Shown here piece by piece: positions 1 to 10,644 of a stretch of DNA of 64,000 nucleotides; position 1 is the stretch's first letter; each line of letters starts with the position of its first letter. The notes below the pieces were generated by a model. That model had not been told where the DNA came from. It searched no databases and was given only the letters and a program-made list of their open reading frames with translations. Position numbers and translations under genes: made by a program. Source of the DNA: Tritrichomonas musculus (Eukaryota; Parabasalia; Tritrichomonadida; Tritrichomonadidae); assembly GCA_039105265.1 (NCBI GenBank), contig JAPFFF010000050.1:806001-870000 (forward strand), written 5' to 3'.

Positions 1-1951
1 AAAGGATTATTTTCAATATTATTTTTATTTTGTTAAGTATCTTTTATAAAGAAAGTGATTTCGGTGAAGATGCAACATATAAATTGATATTTTGGATTTT
101 CAAATTTGAAACTTTTTTAAAAATCTAAAAAATTTGAAACATTTAAATTGAGAGTTTGTTTTCAATATTTGTGATATGATTAATTCAAGATTATTTCAAA
201 CTGGCATCTGGTTAAAATAACAGGATATCAAAGAAAAGAATAAATCCTAAAGTGTTTTATTTGATTTGATATTATTATTTAATGTTATTTTTAAATTTTT
301 ATAATATCAAATTAAAAAAATTTTTTTATATAAATCAGTTTTTTATAGTGAAAAGAAATATTTGAGCATTTGAAAATACAAAAAAAATTCTTTTATGGTA
401 TTTTTTTTTAAGGGTTGAGTACACAAAAAATCGAATATATAAAAAACAATTGAATTGCATATATTCTTAAAATTAAAAAACAATTTCAGTGAAAAATAAA
501 AGATAAGATGATTATACAATAAAAGATATCAATTTTGTAAAAAACTATTAAGTATATATGATTTTATACGAATTGAAAATGAGTGAAATTTTGATTTTTC
601 AAATGAGACTCGAGCCTCTAATTAAAAAGAACCGAAAAAAATTATTTAATGAAATGAAAAACAGAACTTATTTCTAATAAACTAATAGAGAGCTTTTTTT
701 TATAAATTCTTTTAAACTTTGAAATTAAATATAATTATTTTGAAATATTAAAAATTATTATTTAAATTAAAAAAATCTCTCTATTAGTTTATTAAAAATC
801 CCAAAACAATAAACATTTAATAAAAAAGAAAAATCAAATCTATATTGGTGAAGCTGGAGTCTCTTTTTAAAATTGAATACTTGTTTTTGCTAAAAGTATT
901 CAATTTTTCCAAAAATTGAGTGGACAGAGTTCACTTTCAAAATTTCAAAATTCTTAATAATAAAAAAAAAGAAAAAAGAAATAGTTAATAAATGATATGT
1001 TTTAGAAAGTTCTTTGTCATACGGCAATATTATTTTTGCCAAGATGATTTATTTCTATCGAATAATTGAATGTGGAAATAAAAATTAGCCAATACTGAGA
1101 GAAAATAAAATATATCGAAAAAATCCATAGGATATATAGAAAAATGGAGGCTTTGACTTTTTAACAAATTATCAATGGACATATTAATAATTTCAAAACT
1201 AATAATTCCATTTTAAGCTTGAAAAATGTAATGCGGTGATACTAATAAATGCTTTTCAGTATATTAATGTTAGTATTTTCTACATGAAAGACTAAATAGA
1301 ATGAGTGATGATAGCACTTTAATCTAATCAAAATTAAAATTGAATAATAATTTGGCCATATTTTAAGATTTGTGAAACTTAATGTTTTTTACTTGGAAAA
1401 ATGAATCAATGAATTATTATCTTTAAATTATATTTTATATTAAAAGGCATATCTAAATATATAATAATAAGTCATTAATTTTGATTATTTAATAAAGTAA
1501 ACTCAACCCTTAAAATAATATTCTTCTTCTAATGTATTTAATTTTCTATAGCATCTTTTTAAATTCAAAATTGTGAAAAAATTATTTTGACAAAGCCTCA
1601 AATATTTGAAAGCTATTTAATCTATATTTTTTTGATGATTTAAAATAGAAACATGTTTATTGTAAATAAAGTAATTATATGATCATAAATGATAACCAAC
1701 ACAAAGTTTATCATAATATAAATATAAAATAAAGAATAATTTGAAATATGATCAATATATATTAATTCATATTGATATAATAATATTATTGATTATCGAA
1801 TGTTAATTACAAGATATATTTATTTTCTAAAATTTGTAAAATGTACTTTGGTTACAATATATCATTAAAAATCTAAAATTATTTTTTTTACTATATTAAT
1901 AAAGAATAAGTTTATCTTTGATTATTTCTTTATTGAAGATATCTGTGGCAT
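1..1951. other. AT-rich intergenic DNA, no gene seen
   Basis: I see no open frame with plausible composition here. The stretch is dominated by A and T runs. The one clear structure is a foldback at 675-794. A smaller hairpin-like pair of complementary tracts lies near 869-907. It also contains the region downstream of the minus-strand gene that ends at 1952. Confidence 0.6.
675..794. repeat. 120-bp foldback with 18-bp arms
   Basis: TAATAAACTAATAGAGAG at 675-692 is perfectly complementary to the block at 777-794. The interior is AT-rich and noncoding. It looks like a short foldback or MITE remnant. I see no convincing target-site duplication and no second copy in the window. Confidence 0.55.
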
Positions 1952-2362
1952 TTATTCATAATCAAATGAATCTGTTTGGAATCCAGAGCTCCAATCATTT
2001 ATATTAAAAACATTTCTATTTTTTTCTCGTTTTTCATCTTGATCAACAAAATCAACTATTATATTAGTTTTAAATTGTTCAATTAATGATGCATTATCAT
2101 TAAACCATTTAATAACTAAACTTTTTAATCGTTTTTCATTTCTTGTAAGCTTAACTCCAATCATCAGGCTTATCAATTCCGCTGCAGAAATGAGGGCTGG
2201 TTGGGATATCTTCTCAACTTTCTGTTTGAAAATTTCTCTGATGAGAGTCTCACCTCGACTTCCTTTTGGCTTAAAATCTCCTAACAAATATTTTGCAACG
2301 ACTTTTTCTGGATTAATTAATCTTGATTGATCTGGATTTCCTTTAAACTTCTTTGGATGCAT
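1952..2362 (-). CDS. small hypothetical protein, 136 aa
   Basis: I do not recognise this protein. It starts at ATG 2362. An Inr-like TCATTTT with its A at 2375 lies 12 nt upstream, which supports the start and suggests a real transcription unit. The N-terminal third is basic (MHPKKFKGNPDQSR and a KPKGSRGE stretch). The middle is probably helical (about residues 35-75, ending in KLTRNEKRLKSL). The C-terminus is acidic and ends in SFDYE. There is no signal peptide, membrane segment or Cys cluster. Size and charge would suit a small cytosolic or nucleic-acid-associated protein, but that is a guess. It is the downstream neighbour of the ankyrin gene on the same strand, about 480 bp away with its own promoter motif, so it is not an operon. 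Confidence 0.6.
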   Translation of the reverse strand: MHPKKFKGNPDQSRLINPEKVVAKYLLGDFKPKGSRGETLIREIFKQKVEKISQPALISAAELISLMIGVKLTRNEKRLKSLVIKWFNDNASLIEQFKTNIIVDFVDQDEKREKNRNVFNINDWSSGFQTDSFDYE

Positions 2363-2843
2363 TTGAAAAAAAAATGAATTGAGAAGTTAAGAAAAACTCA
2401 ATTTTTCAATAGTTACTCATTTTTGAGACATAAATTTTAATTGAAAAAAAATGATAGAACTATATATCGCAGGTTTTAGTTTCCTGTTGATGACAAAAAA
2501 AAAAAAAAAATCAAAATTAAAGACAATTTGATAAAATTAAAAGATATAGGGATTCAACAGTCCAAAAAATTGATATTTTTTGTAAAATAAAATAATAAAT
2601 TCTTGCCCATAAAGGATTATCATACAAAACTATTAGATATATTTGTTATACCGCTCGAGAATGATACATCAAACCTTTTAAAATGATTTTATATCACATG
2701 TCATTATATGTAAGATATGTAAAAAAAAAATCAATAAGTTGATATATTTTATATTGTATGAAATGATCATTATGCTATGATGACAAACTTTATATCAAAA
2801 ACTTCAACAAAAAAAAATAAAATGAAAAAAATTTTATTAATTA
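2363..2843. other. intergenic gap, AT-rich
   Basis: Apart from the Inr-like element next to 2362 I see nothing but A-rich and T-rich runs, including a 16-17 nt A run near 2497-2512. No gene or clear repeat is visible. Confidence 0.5.
2371..2377 (-). promoter_or_regulatory. Inr-like initiator for the 136-aa gene
   Basis: TCATTTT on the minus strand fits the trichomonad initiator TCAYTYW. The predicted start A (2375) is 12 nt before the ATG, within the short-leader range known for Trichomonas. Confidence 0.5.
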
Positions 2844-5123
2844 TTACTTATTAAGTAATTTTTTGATTTCAAGATTATCAGTATAATTTTCTGGTGTTTT
2901 TCCTTGGCCATCATCAATTTGTGTATTGATTGTTTTTTGTTGCAACAATAATTTGATGATTTCAATGCATCCTGTTTGAACAGCAGCGTGTAATGGCGTT
3001 TTTAAGCAGTACTCGTGATAACCAACTGGTTCAACTTTCTTGTCATTTGATTCTTCTTCCTCGCAATAGCATAGGTTTCTTTTAGGTTCTCGATCAATTC
3101 TGTATGGAATTCTTTCATTGATTGAAATTGATTGTTGCTCAAGTAATAACTTAACAATGTCAATTTCTTTTTTCTCAATGGCGATTTGCAGGGCTGTTTT
3201 CTGTGTATCAATCTTGAGAAGTGGCTTTATTAATTGATATTTCTCTCTCTTGTTCACGTCGATTTTACTGTAATTCAAGAGCAACTTAACAATTTCAATG
3301 TCATTTTTCTCAACAGCCAAATGAAGAGCTGTCTTCTTTGATCTGATTTGCTTGTCTCTTTCTCTATCGCCGCTTTGTTCTTCCTCTTCATTTCCTTGAT
3401 TATCTTCATCATATTCGTAGCCATCGAGTTTTTTGTCAAGTTTAAACGAACTTTGTTTGTTCACGTCAATATTCTTATGAGACAATAAAATACGGACAGC
3501 ATTAGAGTTTCCTTTTTCAACAGCAATTTGTAAAGGTGTCTTTTTTTCAACTTGATTTACAATGTATTCAAATGGCTTTTGATAATCTCTCACAAATTTT
3601 AATTCAGCGTTAACATCAATCTTATTGTATGTCGATAATAATTCGAGCATTTTATCGTCTCCTTTTTCAACATCCACATGAATTGGCAATTTATAGTATT
3701 TGTCTTTTGTTATCTCATATCCATCTTCATGCACGCAGTTTAATTCCGATTCTTCATTGATATTGCATTCGGCTTTTGAAGACAACAATAATTTGACAAT
3801 GTCATAATATGAACGTTCAACAGCCAAAAAAAGTGCTGTTTTATTATCAACGTAACTATATTTTTCATTTTCTTGATCAACTATTTCATTTCGATTTATT
3901 TTGGACTTTCCATAAGTGTTAAACGTTTCTGAAGACATTAAAACTTTTATCATTTCAATGTCGTTGTTTTCAACAGCACAATACAACGTGTATTTTATAT
4001 CATCACCAAATGTTGCTTCAATGCAAGAACAAAGAATTCCTGATCCAACTCTCATTGTGAGCAATACTTTTACTAGTTCGTAGTATCGTTCTCCACTCAT
4101 TGTTACAATAAAGCAGGTATTGTTTGTGATGAATTCGTAATCTTTTGGAATATAATGATAATTATGATAACGAACAGCATCCAATGATAAAGTTTTCTTC
4201 AATTCGTCATTGTTGTCTAGAGTATCCATCATTTTGTTGTTGAGAATATATTCAGCGATTTCATTGTGATGGCATTTAATGCATTCTGTCAAGACTTCAT
4301 TGTATGAATCATGTGGAGGTTGAACATTTTTCTCTTCAAGAAGATGAATCAATTCATAATTTTTGGAATGAACAGCATAAATCCATATTGACTCATCCAT
4401 TGTGACTTTGTTGAGCAACAAATAACGAACAATTTGAAGAGAGCCGAAAAATGATGCATATTCAATTATTGTTGGTGTTTTATCTAGCAAAAATGAATTG
4501 GTTTCAAATATCGAAGATTGAATATTTGATCTAAGATTAAAGTTGGTCCTATTTGTATATGCAACAAATTGATCAATGTCGTCTTTTCGAATATATTTGC
4601 AAATTGTATTGTCGTTTTCTCCAATTAAGCATTTTTCATCAAAATCATCAGATGAATTATTAGATTGTTCATTATTAATGTTTTTAAATTCTTTGCTAAA
4701 ATATTGAGGATAATTCCTCTTTTCATAAATGGATGATTTAATTATTGATTCTATTTCAAGATCTGGGATAAGTATTTTATTTTTAAATAATTTCAAGAGA
4801 ATCAATTTATTTTCCTTAAAAATATTGAAAATTTCAATATTCGTGCAATGTTTTCCATATGATTGCTGAAAATATAATAATATTTTTTCAATTTTGTCCA
4901 TAAGTTTAGATGAACGATGATAGTTACTTGAAACTTTAGATATGAAACATAATGTTGTAATAAATTTTTGCTTATTTTCTAAAATATTATTTTCATCAAA
5001 ATAATTCTGAATATATTGAAAACAGCTTTCATCATCTTTATCAAGATATTCCAAAAAAAGATTCTGGAAAGTTTGAACATGAGTCAAATATTTAGAAAGT
5101 TCATTCTCTATTTCTTGAGTCAT
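2844..5123 (-). CDS. ankyrin-repeat protein, trichomonad DUF3447-like type, 759 aa
   Basis: Intact ankyrin protein. Residues about 1-200 form the helical N-terminal domain seen in trichomonad ankyrin families, with a conserved NIEIFNIF motif. After that come degenerate ankyrin units (for example IIEYASFFGSLQIVRYLLL) and then classic ones of the form KTALxLAVExxxxxIVKLLL. Successive C-terminal repeats are separated by long charged linkers, such as the Asp/Glu-rich one around residues 580-605, instead of packing directly. It ends in EIKKLLNK. There is no signal or membrane segment, so it is probably a cytosolic protein-interaction scaffold. I chose ATG 5123 over upstream in-frame codons because an Inr-like TCATTTT with its A at 5133 lies between them. 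The paralogue at 59119-60381 shares the N-terminal layout. Partner and role are unknown. Confidence 0.85.
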   Translation of the reverse strand: MTQEIENELSKYLTHVQTFQNLFLEYLDKDDESCFQYIQNYFDENNILENKQKFITTLCFISKVSSNYHRSSKLMDKIEKILLYFQQSYGKHCTNIEIFNIFKENKLILLKLFKNKILIPDLEIESIIKSSIYEKRNYPQYFSKEFKNINNEQSNNSSDDFDEKCLIGENDNTICKYIRKDDIDQFVAYTNRTNFNLRSNIQSSIFETNSFLLDKTPTIIEYASFFGSLQIVRYLLLNKVTMDESIWIYAVHSKNYELIHLLEEKNVQPPHDSYNEVLTECIKCHHNEIAEYILNNKMMDTLDNNDELKKTLSLDAVRYHNYHYIPKDYEFITNNTCFIVTMSGERYYELVKVLLTMRVGSGILCSCIEATFGDDIKYTLYCAVENNDIEMIKVLMSSETFNTYGKSKINRNEIVDQENEKYSYVDNKTALFLAVERSYYDIVKLLLSSKAECNINEESELNCVHEDGYEITKDKYYKLPIHVDVEKGDDKMLELLSTYNKIDVNAELKFVRDYQKPFEYIVNQVEKKTPLQIAVEKGNSNAVRILLSHKNIDVNKQSSFKLDKKLDGYEYDEDNQGNEEEEQSGDRERDKQIRSKKTALHLAVEKNDIEIVKLLLNYSKIDVNKREKYQLIKPLLKIDTQKTALQIAIEKKEIDIVKLLLEQQSISINERIPYRIDREPKRNLCYCEEEESNDKKVEPVGYHEYCLKTPLHAAVQTGCIEIIKLLLQQKTINTQIDDGQGKTPENYTDNLEIKKLLNK

Positions 5124-6208
5124 TTTAAAAAATGATAGTTGTCCGATCATTGTTCCTTTCAAAAATTCAACTTTTTGAATAGAAAAATGATAGTAAATAT
5201 AATTTGAGACAAGTATTATTTAATAATATGACTATTCAAAATTGCCAAAGGTTTATTGAAAAATGTTAATTCGGTGATATTGAAAAAAATATTTGATATT
5301 GAAATACTTTTATTCATCTACTCTAAAATCTAATTATATTATTATTGTTTTAAAAGTATTTAAATGCACTCTAATTTGCCAATTGAACATATGTGTTTTA
5401 TAACTTTTAAAGTAAAATAGGTAGAATAAATATTATTATTTTATTTTTGTTATTGAATATCTATGACGAACAAACCTTGTCAATTTATAGTTTTTTAAAA
5501 AAAAATGAAGGATAGCATTTATTTGTTAAGAAATACCTGCCTATGTATAATTATCTATTTTCATAATATATAATTACAATATTTGTTTCATACAATTAAT
5601 AGATTTGAAACTCATTATATTATGAAATAAGAATTCATATAAATAAAACTTTTTTTGATCTTCTTATTATATTTATTATCGGCTCTCATTTACCCAGACA
5701 ACTTTTTCTCAACATGATAACACTTCACTGGCAACATTTATTCAATTTTTCATTCATACTTTGGGTAAAGCGATATCAAATATTTTATATATGGATATAT
5801 CAGGTATTTTAATCATCTAAAATCATTAATTAAAAATACAAAGTATATTTTTAAATTTAGTAGTAAAAAAAAAAAAAATTAATTTCATTATATATTTTAA
5901 GAAATATCAAAGCCTTTTAAAATATGATTTTCCTAGAAATAACATATATAATTTTCAAACTTTATATAAAAAATATTTATTTTATATAAGAAATAATTCA
6001 TAAACCTTTGTAAACTTTAAGCAAATCATATAAATATTATCATATGAATATCAATATGAGAATGTGATTATGATTCCATAAAAATTCGGATATATTTTCA
6101 TGAAAGATTAAAATAAGATTATATTATTTAAAAAGTAGATTATAATCTACAATATTAGATTTAAAATAAAATAAAATCAGAGCTATTTAATTTTAATATT
6201 TAGATAAA
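5124..6208. other. intergenic DNA, no gene seen
   Basis: AT-rich spacer between two minus-strand genes. It holds the promoter of the ankyrin gene at its left edge and the region 3' of the kinase gene at its right edge. I see no RNA gene, and no long inverted repeat. Confidence 0.5.
5129..5135 (-). promoter_or_regulatory. Inr-like initiator that decides the ankyrin start
   Basis: TCATTTT has its A at 5133, 10 nt before ATG 5123. The open frame continues upstream of it to a TTG and an earlier ATG, but a transcript starting here could not include them. The shorter 759-aa start is therefore preferred. Confidence 0.55.
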
Positions 6209-9200
6209 TTAATAATGAGGGATTCGTTTTTTATGCTGAGAGATGAACTGTCGAAGATCTTCGAGATCGTCAGAAGTAAGCTCGAGCAAGTTATAATCGT
6301 TCTTTTCGAGCGATTCTGCGATTTCCTGGAAGCTTGGCCGGTCATCTGGGTCAGTTTCCCAGCACTTATTTATCAAATCGCTAGCGAATTCGGTGAAAGT
6401 GTCTGGAATCGGCGCCTTCTTTCCGTTTCCCATCTGGATGATTGTTATCTTTGGCATCTGGCCGCCGCTTATCATGAAGAACAAGATAACGCCGAAAGAG
6501 TAAACGTCTGCCTTTTCGTCGTAATCTTCTTCATTCAAAAGTTCAGGTGCCATGAATTTCTGGGAAGCAGCACTCAAAATTGTGGACTGCTCTTCGGTTG
6601 TCATCAAAGTTGGGATTCCGAATTCGCTGATTCGAATGTCGCCCTCTTTGCTGATCAATATGTTGGAGGGCTTCAGGTCACGATGCACGAAACCAGCGGA
6701 GTGTGCGTACTTCATTCCTTCGACGATTTGATAGACATATTTGACAATCTCTTCGTTTGTCAGATTGCCGCTTTTAATGGCCTTGCCGAGGTCGTTCGGA
6801 CAGAACTCGAGAAGAATGGAGAGAGGATTCTTGTCGTCGCTGATGTGCACGCCGTATGTGCGGACAATGTTGGGGTGCTTTATTGTGTTCAATTTCTCGT
6901 TCTCGGCGAAAAATTGTGACTGGCTTTGACGGTTGTTGTTGCCAGCCTGCATCACTTTCAGTGCAAACTTCTCTTCTTTCACAACTTCGAGAACTTTGCC
7001 GCTGCCGCCTGAGCTGATCTCCTCGAGAATGCGGAGGTTCTGGATGGTGTCGGAGTCGATGAGACTGACGCTGTTTTCGGAACGCTTCATGGTGTCGATC
7101 TTGCGCTTCAGTTCTTCGTTCTCACGCTTGAGCGACTTGATTAGATCGTCCTTCGAGTCGTTGTCGCTTTTGTTCGAGTCGTTGTCACTTTTATTTGAAT
7201 CGTTGTCACTTTTATTTGAATCGTTGTCACTTTTGTTTGAGTCGCTGTCGCTCTTGTTGGAATCGCTGTCGTCGCTCTTGTTGGATTCGCTGTCGCTTTT
7301 GGATGAGCTTTCACTGTCTGAGTCACTGCTGCCTCTTCGGCGTGACTCTTCGAGCTTGCGTGCTTCTTCTGCTCTTCTCTTTTCTTCGGCTCTTCTTGCT
7401 TCTTCTGCTCTTCTCTTTTCTTCGGCTCTTCTGGCTTCTTCTGCCCTTCTTTTTTCTTCAGCTCTTCTTGCTTCTTCAGCTCGTCTTTTTTCTTCAGCTC
7501 TTCTTGCTTCTTCTGCCCTTCTTTTTTCTTCTGCTTTTCTTGCTTCTTCAGCTCTTCTTGCTTCTTCAGCTCTTCTTGCTTCTTCAGCTCTTCTTGCTTC
7601 TTCAGCTCGTCGTGCTTCTTCTGCCCTTCTTTTTTCTTCAGCTCTTCTTGCTTCTTCAGCTCGTCTTTTTTCTTCAGCTCTTCTTGCTTCTTCTGCCCTT
7701 CTTTTTTCTTCTGCTTTTCTTGCTTCTTCAGCTCTTCTTGCTTCTTCAGCTCTTCTTGCTTCTTCAGCTCGTCGTGCTTCTTCTGCCCTTCTTTTTTCTT
7801 CTGCTTTTCTTGCTTCTTCAGCTCTTCGTGCTTCTTCAGCTCTTCTTGCTTCTTCTGCTCGTCGTGCTTCTTCTGCCCTTCTTTTTTCTTCTGCTTTTCT
7901 TGCTTCTTCAGCTCTTCGTGCTTCTTCAGCTCGTCTTTTTTCTTCTGCTTTTCTTGCTTCTTCAGCTCGTCGTGCTTCTTCTGCTTTTCTGGCTTCTTCG
8001 GCTCTTCGTGCTTCTTCGGCTCGTCTTTTTTCTTCTGCTTTTCTGGCTTCTTCTGCCTTTCTTGCTTCTTCAGCTTTTCTGGCTTCTTCTGCCTTTCTTT
8101 CTTCTTCAAGTCTTCTAGCTTCCTCGGCTCTTCTTTCTTCTTCTTCTTTCCTTGCCTGTTCTTCGGCCCTTCTAGCTTCTTCAGCTCTTCTTGCGTTTGC
8201 AGCCTTGATTGCTTCTGCAGCTATTCTTGCCTCTTCAGCTCTTCTTGCCTCAAGAGCCTTTTTTTCATCGTCTTCTTTTTTCGGTTTTTCGTCATCCTTC
8301 TTGCTTTTTGACTTTGATTTCGACTTGGACTTCCTCCTTGTTGCCTTTGTGATCTTCAGGTTTGGCGTGCTGAGAGGAGGCGGCAAATTCATGAATATTG
8401 CTGTTTCACCTGCGCCAGCCACAATAAATGTTGCATTTTCAGTTATGATCGTTTCAACTGGATTGAAAATGAGCTTCTTTTTGAGTCCGCTCGTGAGTGG
8501 CAGCTGTCCAATGAAGTTATTCCCGCATGCGAGGACTTTTCCTTCGTCTGTCTGGAATAATGAGTGTGAAACGCCAGCAGATGCATTTCTAATAACGTGT
8601 TTACTTAGACTTGAAATTTCTGTGAATTCGTCCACTTTTTCAGTTTCTTTTCCCATCGCTAATTGGCCGAAGTTATTCAATCCGCGACCATACACTTTTC
8701 CTTCCTTTGAAATGGCAAAGCAATGTTCAAATGTACCCGAAATTTGATTAATGTCAACGTCATAAATTTCATCAACTGAGGTGAATTCTAATTGACCTTC
8801 GTCGTCAGTTTCTAGTGAGGACTCGAATACATGGTGGCTAGCGCTAAGTACAATAAGGTATTTGTTACAACAGGCTATACTGATAGCTTTTTCACCATTG
8901 GGAAGTACAGTTGGTTGTAAGGGTTGATCTGGATTATCAAATATTTCTTTCGTAATGGGTATAACGGCGCCTTCTGTATCAACAACAGCTGCTACTGTGT
9001 CACCTCCAAAAAGGGCTAATGGTTCACGGCCATTGAGGTTCAAGAAAATACTGGCGGGTTGATCTTCATATTGATAAACAAGTTCGCTATGTTTGAGGTC
9101 GGGATCTAATGTAACACGATAAAGGGTGTAGGATTCGCCACAAACAACGGAAACAAATTGATATTGAACTCCTTCGTTATTTTGAATTACGATTTCTTGT

Positions 9201-9448
9201 TCTTGTTTGAAATCTTCTTGTGGAAGACTTGCGAAAATTTGATTCTTAGCATTGCTGCCAATTGCAAAAGCTCGTTTGTCTTTTGTTACCCAAACTGTTT
9301 GTAAATAATAAAAAGAAATCGATAAAAGCGAATAAATGTCGAGTTTAAAATCGATTGGTGGGTTAATAACTGGATTGTTCATGGGATCTACATTATTTGA
9401 ACTTTCACAAAGTTGAAATTGTTTATTAAATCCGCAAACCTTAATCAT
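6209..9448 (-). CDS. RCC1-like repeat / charged EAR-repeat / TKL-type kinase fusion, 1079 aa
   Basis: Three-part protein. Residues about 1-350 resemble an RCC1 beta-propeller, with GKVYGRGLNNFGQL and GKVLACGNNFIGQL as the clearest blades. Residues about 400-703 are an almost pure tandem of RRAEEARKAEEK-like units, predicted to form one long charged helix. A Ser/Asp/Asn-rich stretch (about 704-765) and a short coiled coil follow. Residues about 800-1065 are a TKL-type kinase: glycine loop SSGGSGKV, lysine in FALKV, HRDLKPSNI, APELL, DVYSFGV and CWETDPDDRPSF. The DFG motif reads EFG at 942-944, so the metal-binding Asp is Glu and activity is uncertain. ATG 9448 is the first Met; I see no perfect Inr before it. 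Base use changes along the gene: the propeller part is AT-rich, while the repeats and kinase are clearly GC-richer. Likely a cytosolic signalling scaffold; substrates are unknown. Confidence 0.85.
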   Translation of the reverse strand: MIKVCGFNKQFQLCESSNNVDPMNNPVINPPIDFKLDIYSLLSISFYYLQTVWVTKDKRAFAIGSNAKNQIFASLPQEDFKQEQEIVIQNNEGVQYQFVSVVCGESYTLYRVTLDPDLKHSELVYQYEDQPASIFLNLNGREPLALFGGDTVAAVVDTEGAVIPITKEIFDNPDQPLQPTVLPNGEKAISIACCNKYLIVLSASHHVFESSLETDDEGQLEFTSVDEIYDVDINQISGTFEHCFAISKEGKVYGRGLNNFGQLAMGKETEKVDEFTEISSLSKHVIRNASAGVSHSLFQTDEGKVLACGNNFIGQLPLTSGLKKKLIFNPVETIITENATFIVAGAGETAIFMNLPPPLSTPNLKITKATRRKSKSKSKSKSKKDDEKPKKEDDEKKALEARRAEEARIAAEAIKAANARRAEEARRAEEQARKEEEERRAEEARRLEEERKAEEARKAEEARKAEEARKAEEKRRAEEARRAEEARKAEEARRAEEARKAEEKRRAEEARRAEEARKAEEKRRAEEARRAEEARRAEEARRAEEARKAEEKRRAEEARRAEEARRAEEARRAEEARKAEEKRRAEEARRAEEKRRAEEARRAEEKRRAEEARRAEEARRAEEARRAEEARRAEEARKAEEKRRAEEARRAEEKRRAEEARRAEEKRRAEEARRAEEKRRAEEARRAEEKRRAEEARKLEESRRRGSSDSDSESSSKSDSESNKSDDSDSNKSDSDSNKSDNDSNKSDNDSNKSDNDSNKSDNDSKDDLIKSLKRENEELKRKIDTMKRSENSVSLIDSDTIQNLRILEEISSGGSGKVLEVVKEEKFALKVMQAGNNNRQSQSQFFAENEKLNTIKHPNIVRTYGVHISDDKNPLSILLEFCPNDLGKAIKSGNLTNEEIVKYVYQIVEGMKYAHSAGFVHRDLKPSNILISKEGDIRISEFGIPTLMTTEEQSTILSAASQKFMAPELLNEEDYDEKADVYSFGVILFFMISGGQMPKITIIQMGNGKKAPIPDTFTEFASDLINKCWETDPDDRPSFQEIAESLEKNDYNLLELTSDDLEDLRQFISQHKKRIPHY
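7350..8250 (-). repeat. low-complexity tandem encoding the EAR helix
   Basis: This is a dense array of 12-18 bp units built from (C)TTCTTCNGC and CTCTTCT-type words, encoding the RRAEEARKAEEK helix. Because unit length is a multiple of three, all three frames on one strand stay open. That explains the long Lys/Glu and Leu/Ser frames in the other registers, which are not genes. Length polymorphism by slippage is expected. Confidence 0.85.
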
Positions 9449-10311
9449 TTGCCTTTAATCTTTTTTCAATTATCCAAGGTCAAAATTGAGAATTTTCACA
9501 AAAGAATAATTTATATTTATTAAATTAGTTATTAGCTTTTATCTTCAAAAATAAGTAATTTTTATATAAAAAAAAGTATATTTTAACTTGTATATTAAAA
9601 TTTATTAAATATAAATATTAATAAATAAATATTTTATAATAAAAATTTGAAAATAAAATGAAATAATAAAAAGAATTTGATTCCGTTTACAAATTCTCAT
9701 TTCAAATTTAATTTATCGTCAATTTTTGTCAGCAGAGGTCAAATATACTGCAAAGGTCAATTTTTGCAACTTTTTTTAAAAAAGTATAAATTACCCACTG
9801 CTGACAAAAATTGACCTTTCATATGAATTTAAAAGAACAGCGGAAAAAGCCAATATTTATTATTTAGTTTTTTTTAGTATAGCATATATGAACGATAACA
9901 TTTATTATCATCAATTATTCAAATTCAAATGATGATCTTGAGATTTGATTGTAATACATATTTTATTTTTAAATGCCAGAATGTTGAATTCAAACTTGTT
10001 TTCATCATTTTCGTCAAATAGTTATTTTTCTTTCTAAATGATTTTTATATTATTTAATATTTTACACCAATTTTTATGTCTGGCGATTGATAATAAATTT
10101 TTGGACAACTAAGCTAGGATATTTATAAAAGAAATCATAAGAATCAAATTAAAAAACATATCAAAAAAAAATAGTATTGACCTTCGACATGAGAAATTCA
10201 AGGTCATTTGTTTTTTGTTTAAATTCAAAACTACTCCTTTAGAATATTAAAAATTTACTAAAAAAATTCATGAAAAAGTGTTTCATTCCAAAATTATGGA
10301 AATATAATAAT
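9449..10311. other. intergenic DNA with one foldback
   Basis: AT-rich region upstream of the RCC1-kinase gene. It contains the foldback at 9718-9815 and otherwise no open frame or RNA gene that I can support. Confidence 0.5.
9718..9815. repeat. 98-bp foldback with 18-bp perfect arms
   Basis: GTCAATTTTTGTCAGCAG at 9718-9735 is perfectly complementary to 9798-9815. The inside repeats the word GGTCAA. The same words (CAGCAG, AGGTCAATTTT) occur in the 34555-34730 foldback, so both probably belong to one short MITE family. The duplication at the insertion site is unclear. Confidence 0.6.
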
Positions 10312-10644
10312 TTAAGGGTGAGGGTTAAAAAAATCTTTCTGTTACATTAAACTTCACGGTATATAGATTCAAAATTATATAGGTTTTATATGTTAATTTT
10401 GCTTCTACACAGAGTTGTGCTTCATTTAAAATCCACTTTTTCAATACTTTTTAAAACTTTTTCAATGTTTTTTAAAATGAAGTTAAGATCAATGTAAGAT
10501 ATCTCGTTGTATTTTATGTATAATTATTTTTGGAAGCAATTGAAAAAGATCATAATAAGAGCATTTTTTGAATTTTTTTCTTTGCAGCAAATATCTTTTT
10601 TATATTTGAAGTATAATAGAGTACGCCGAAATAGTGAATTGTTA

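Noticed and set aside
5124-5162. Thirteen extra residues at the start of the ankyrin protein
   Set aside because: They would begin at TTG upstream of the Inr-like motif. The ATG at 5123 matches the paralogue at 60381.
7141-8109. Lys/Glu-rich minus-strand frame inside the kinase gene
   Set aside because: A second register of the same low-complexity repeat, with no flanking domain of its own.
6933-8747. Very long plus-strand open frame rich in Ser/Leu opposite the RCC1-kinase gene
   Set aside because: It is the antisense of the 12-18 bp repeat region, whose period keeps all frames open. The minus-strand frame has real RCC1 and kinase domains.
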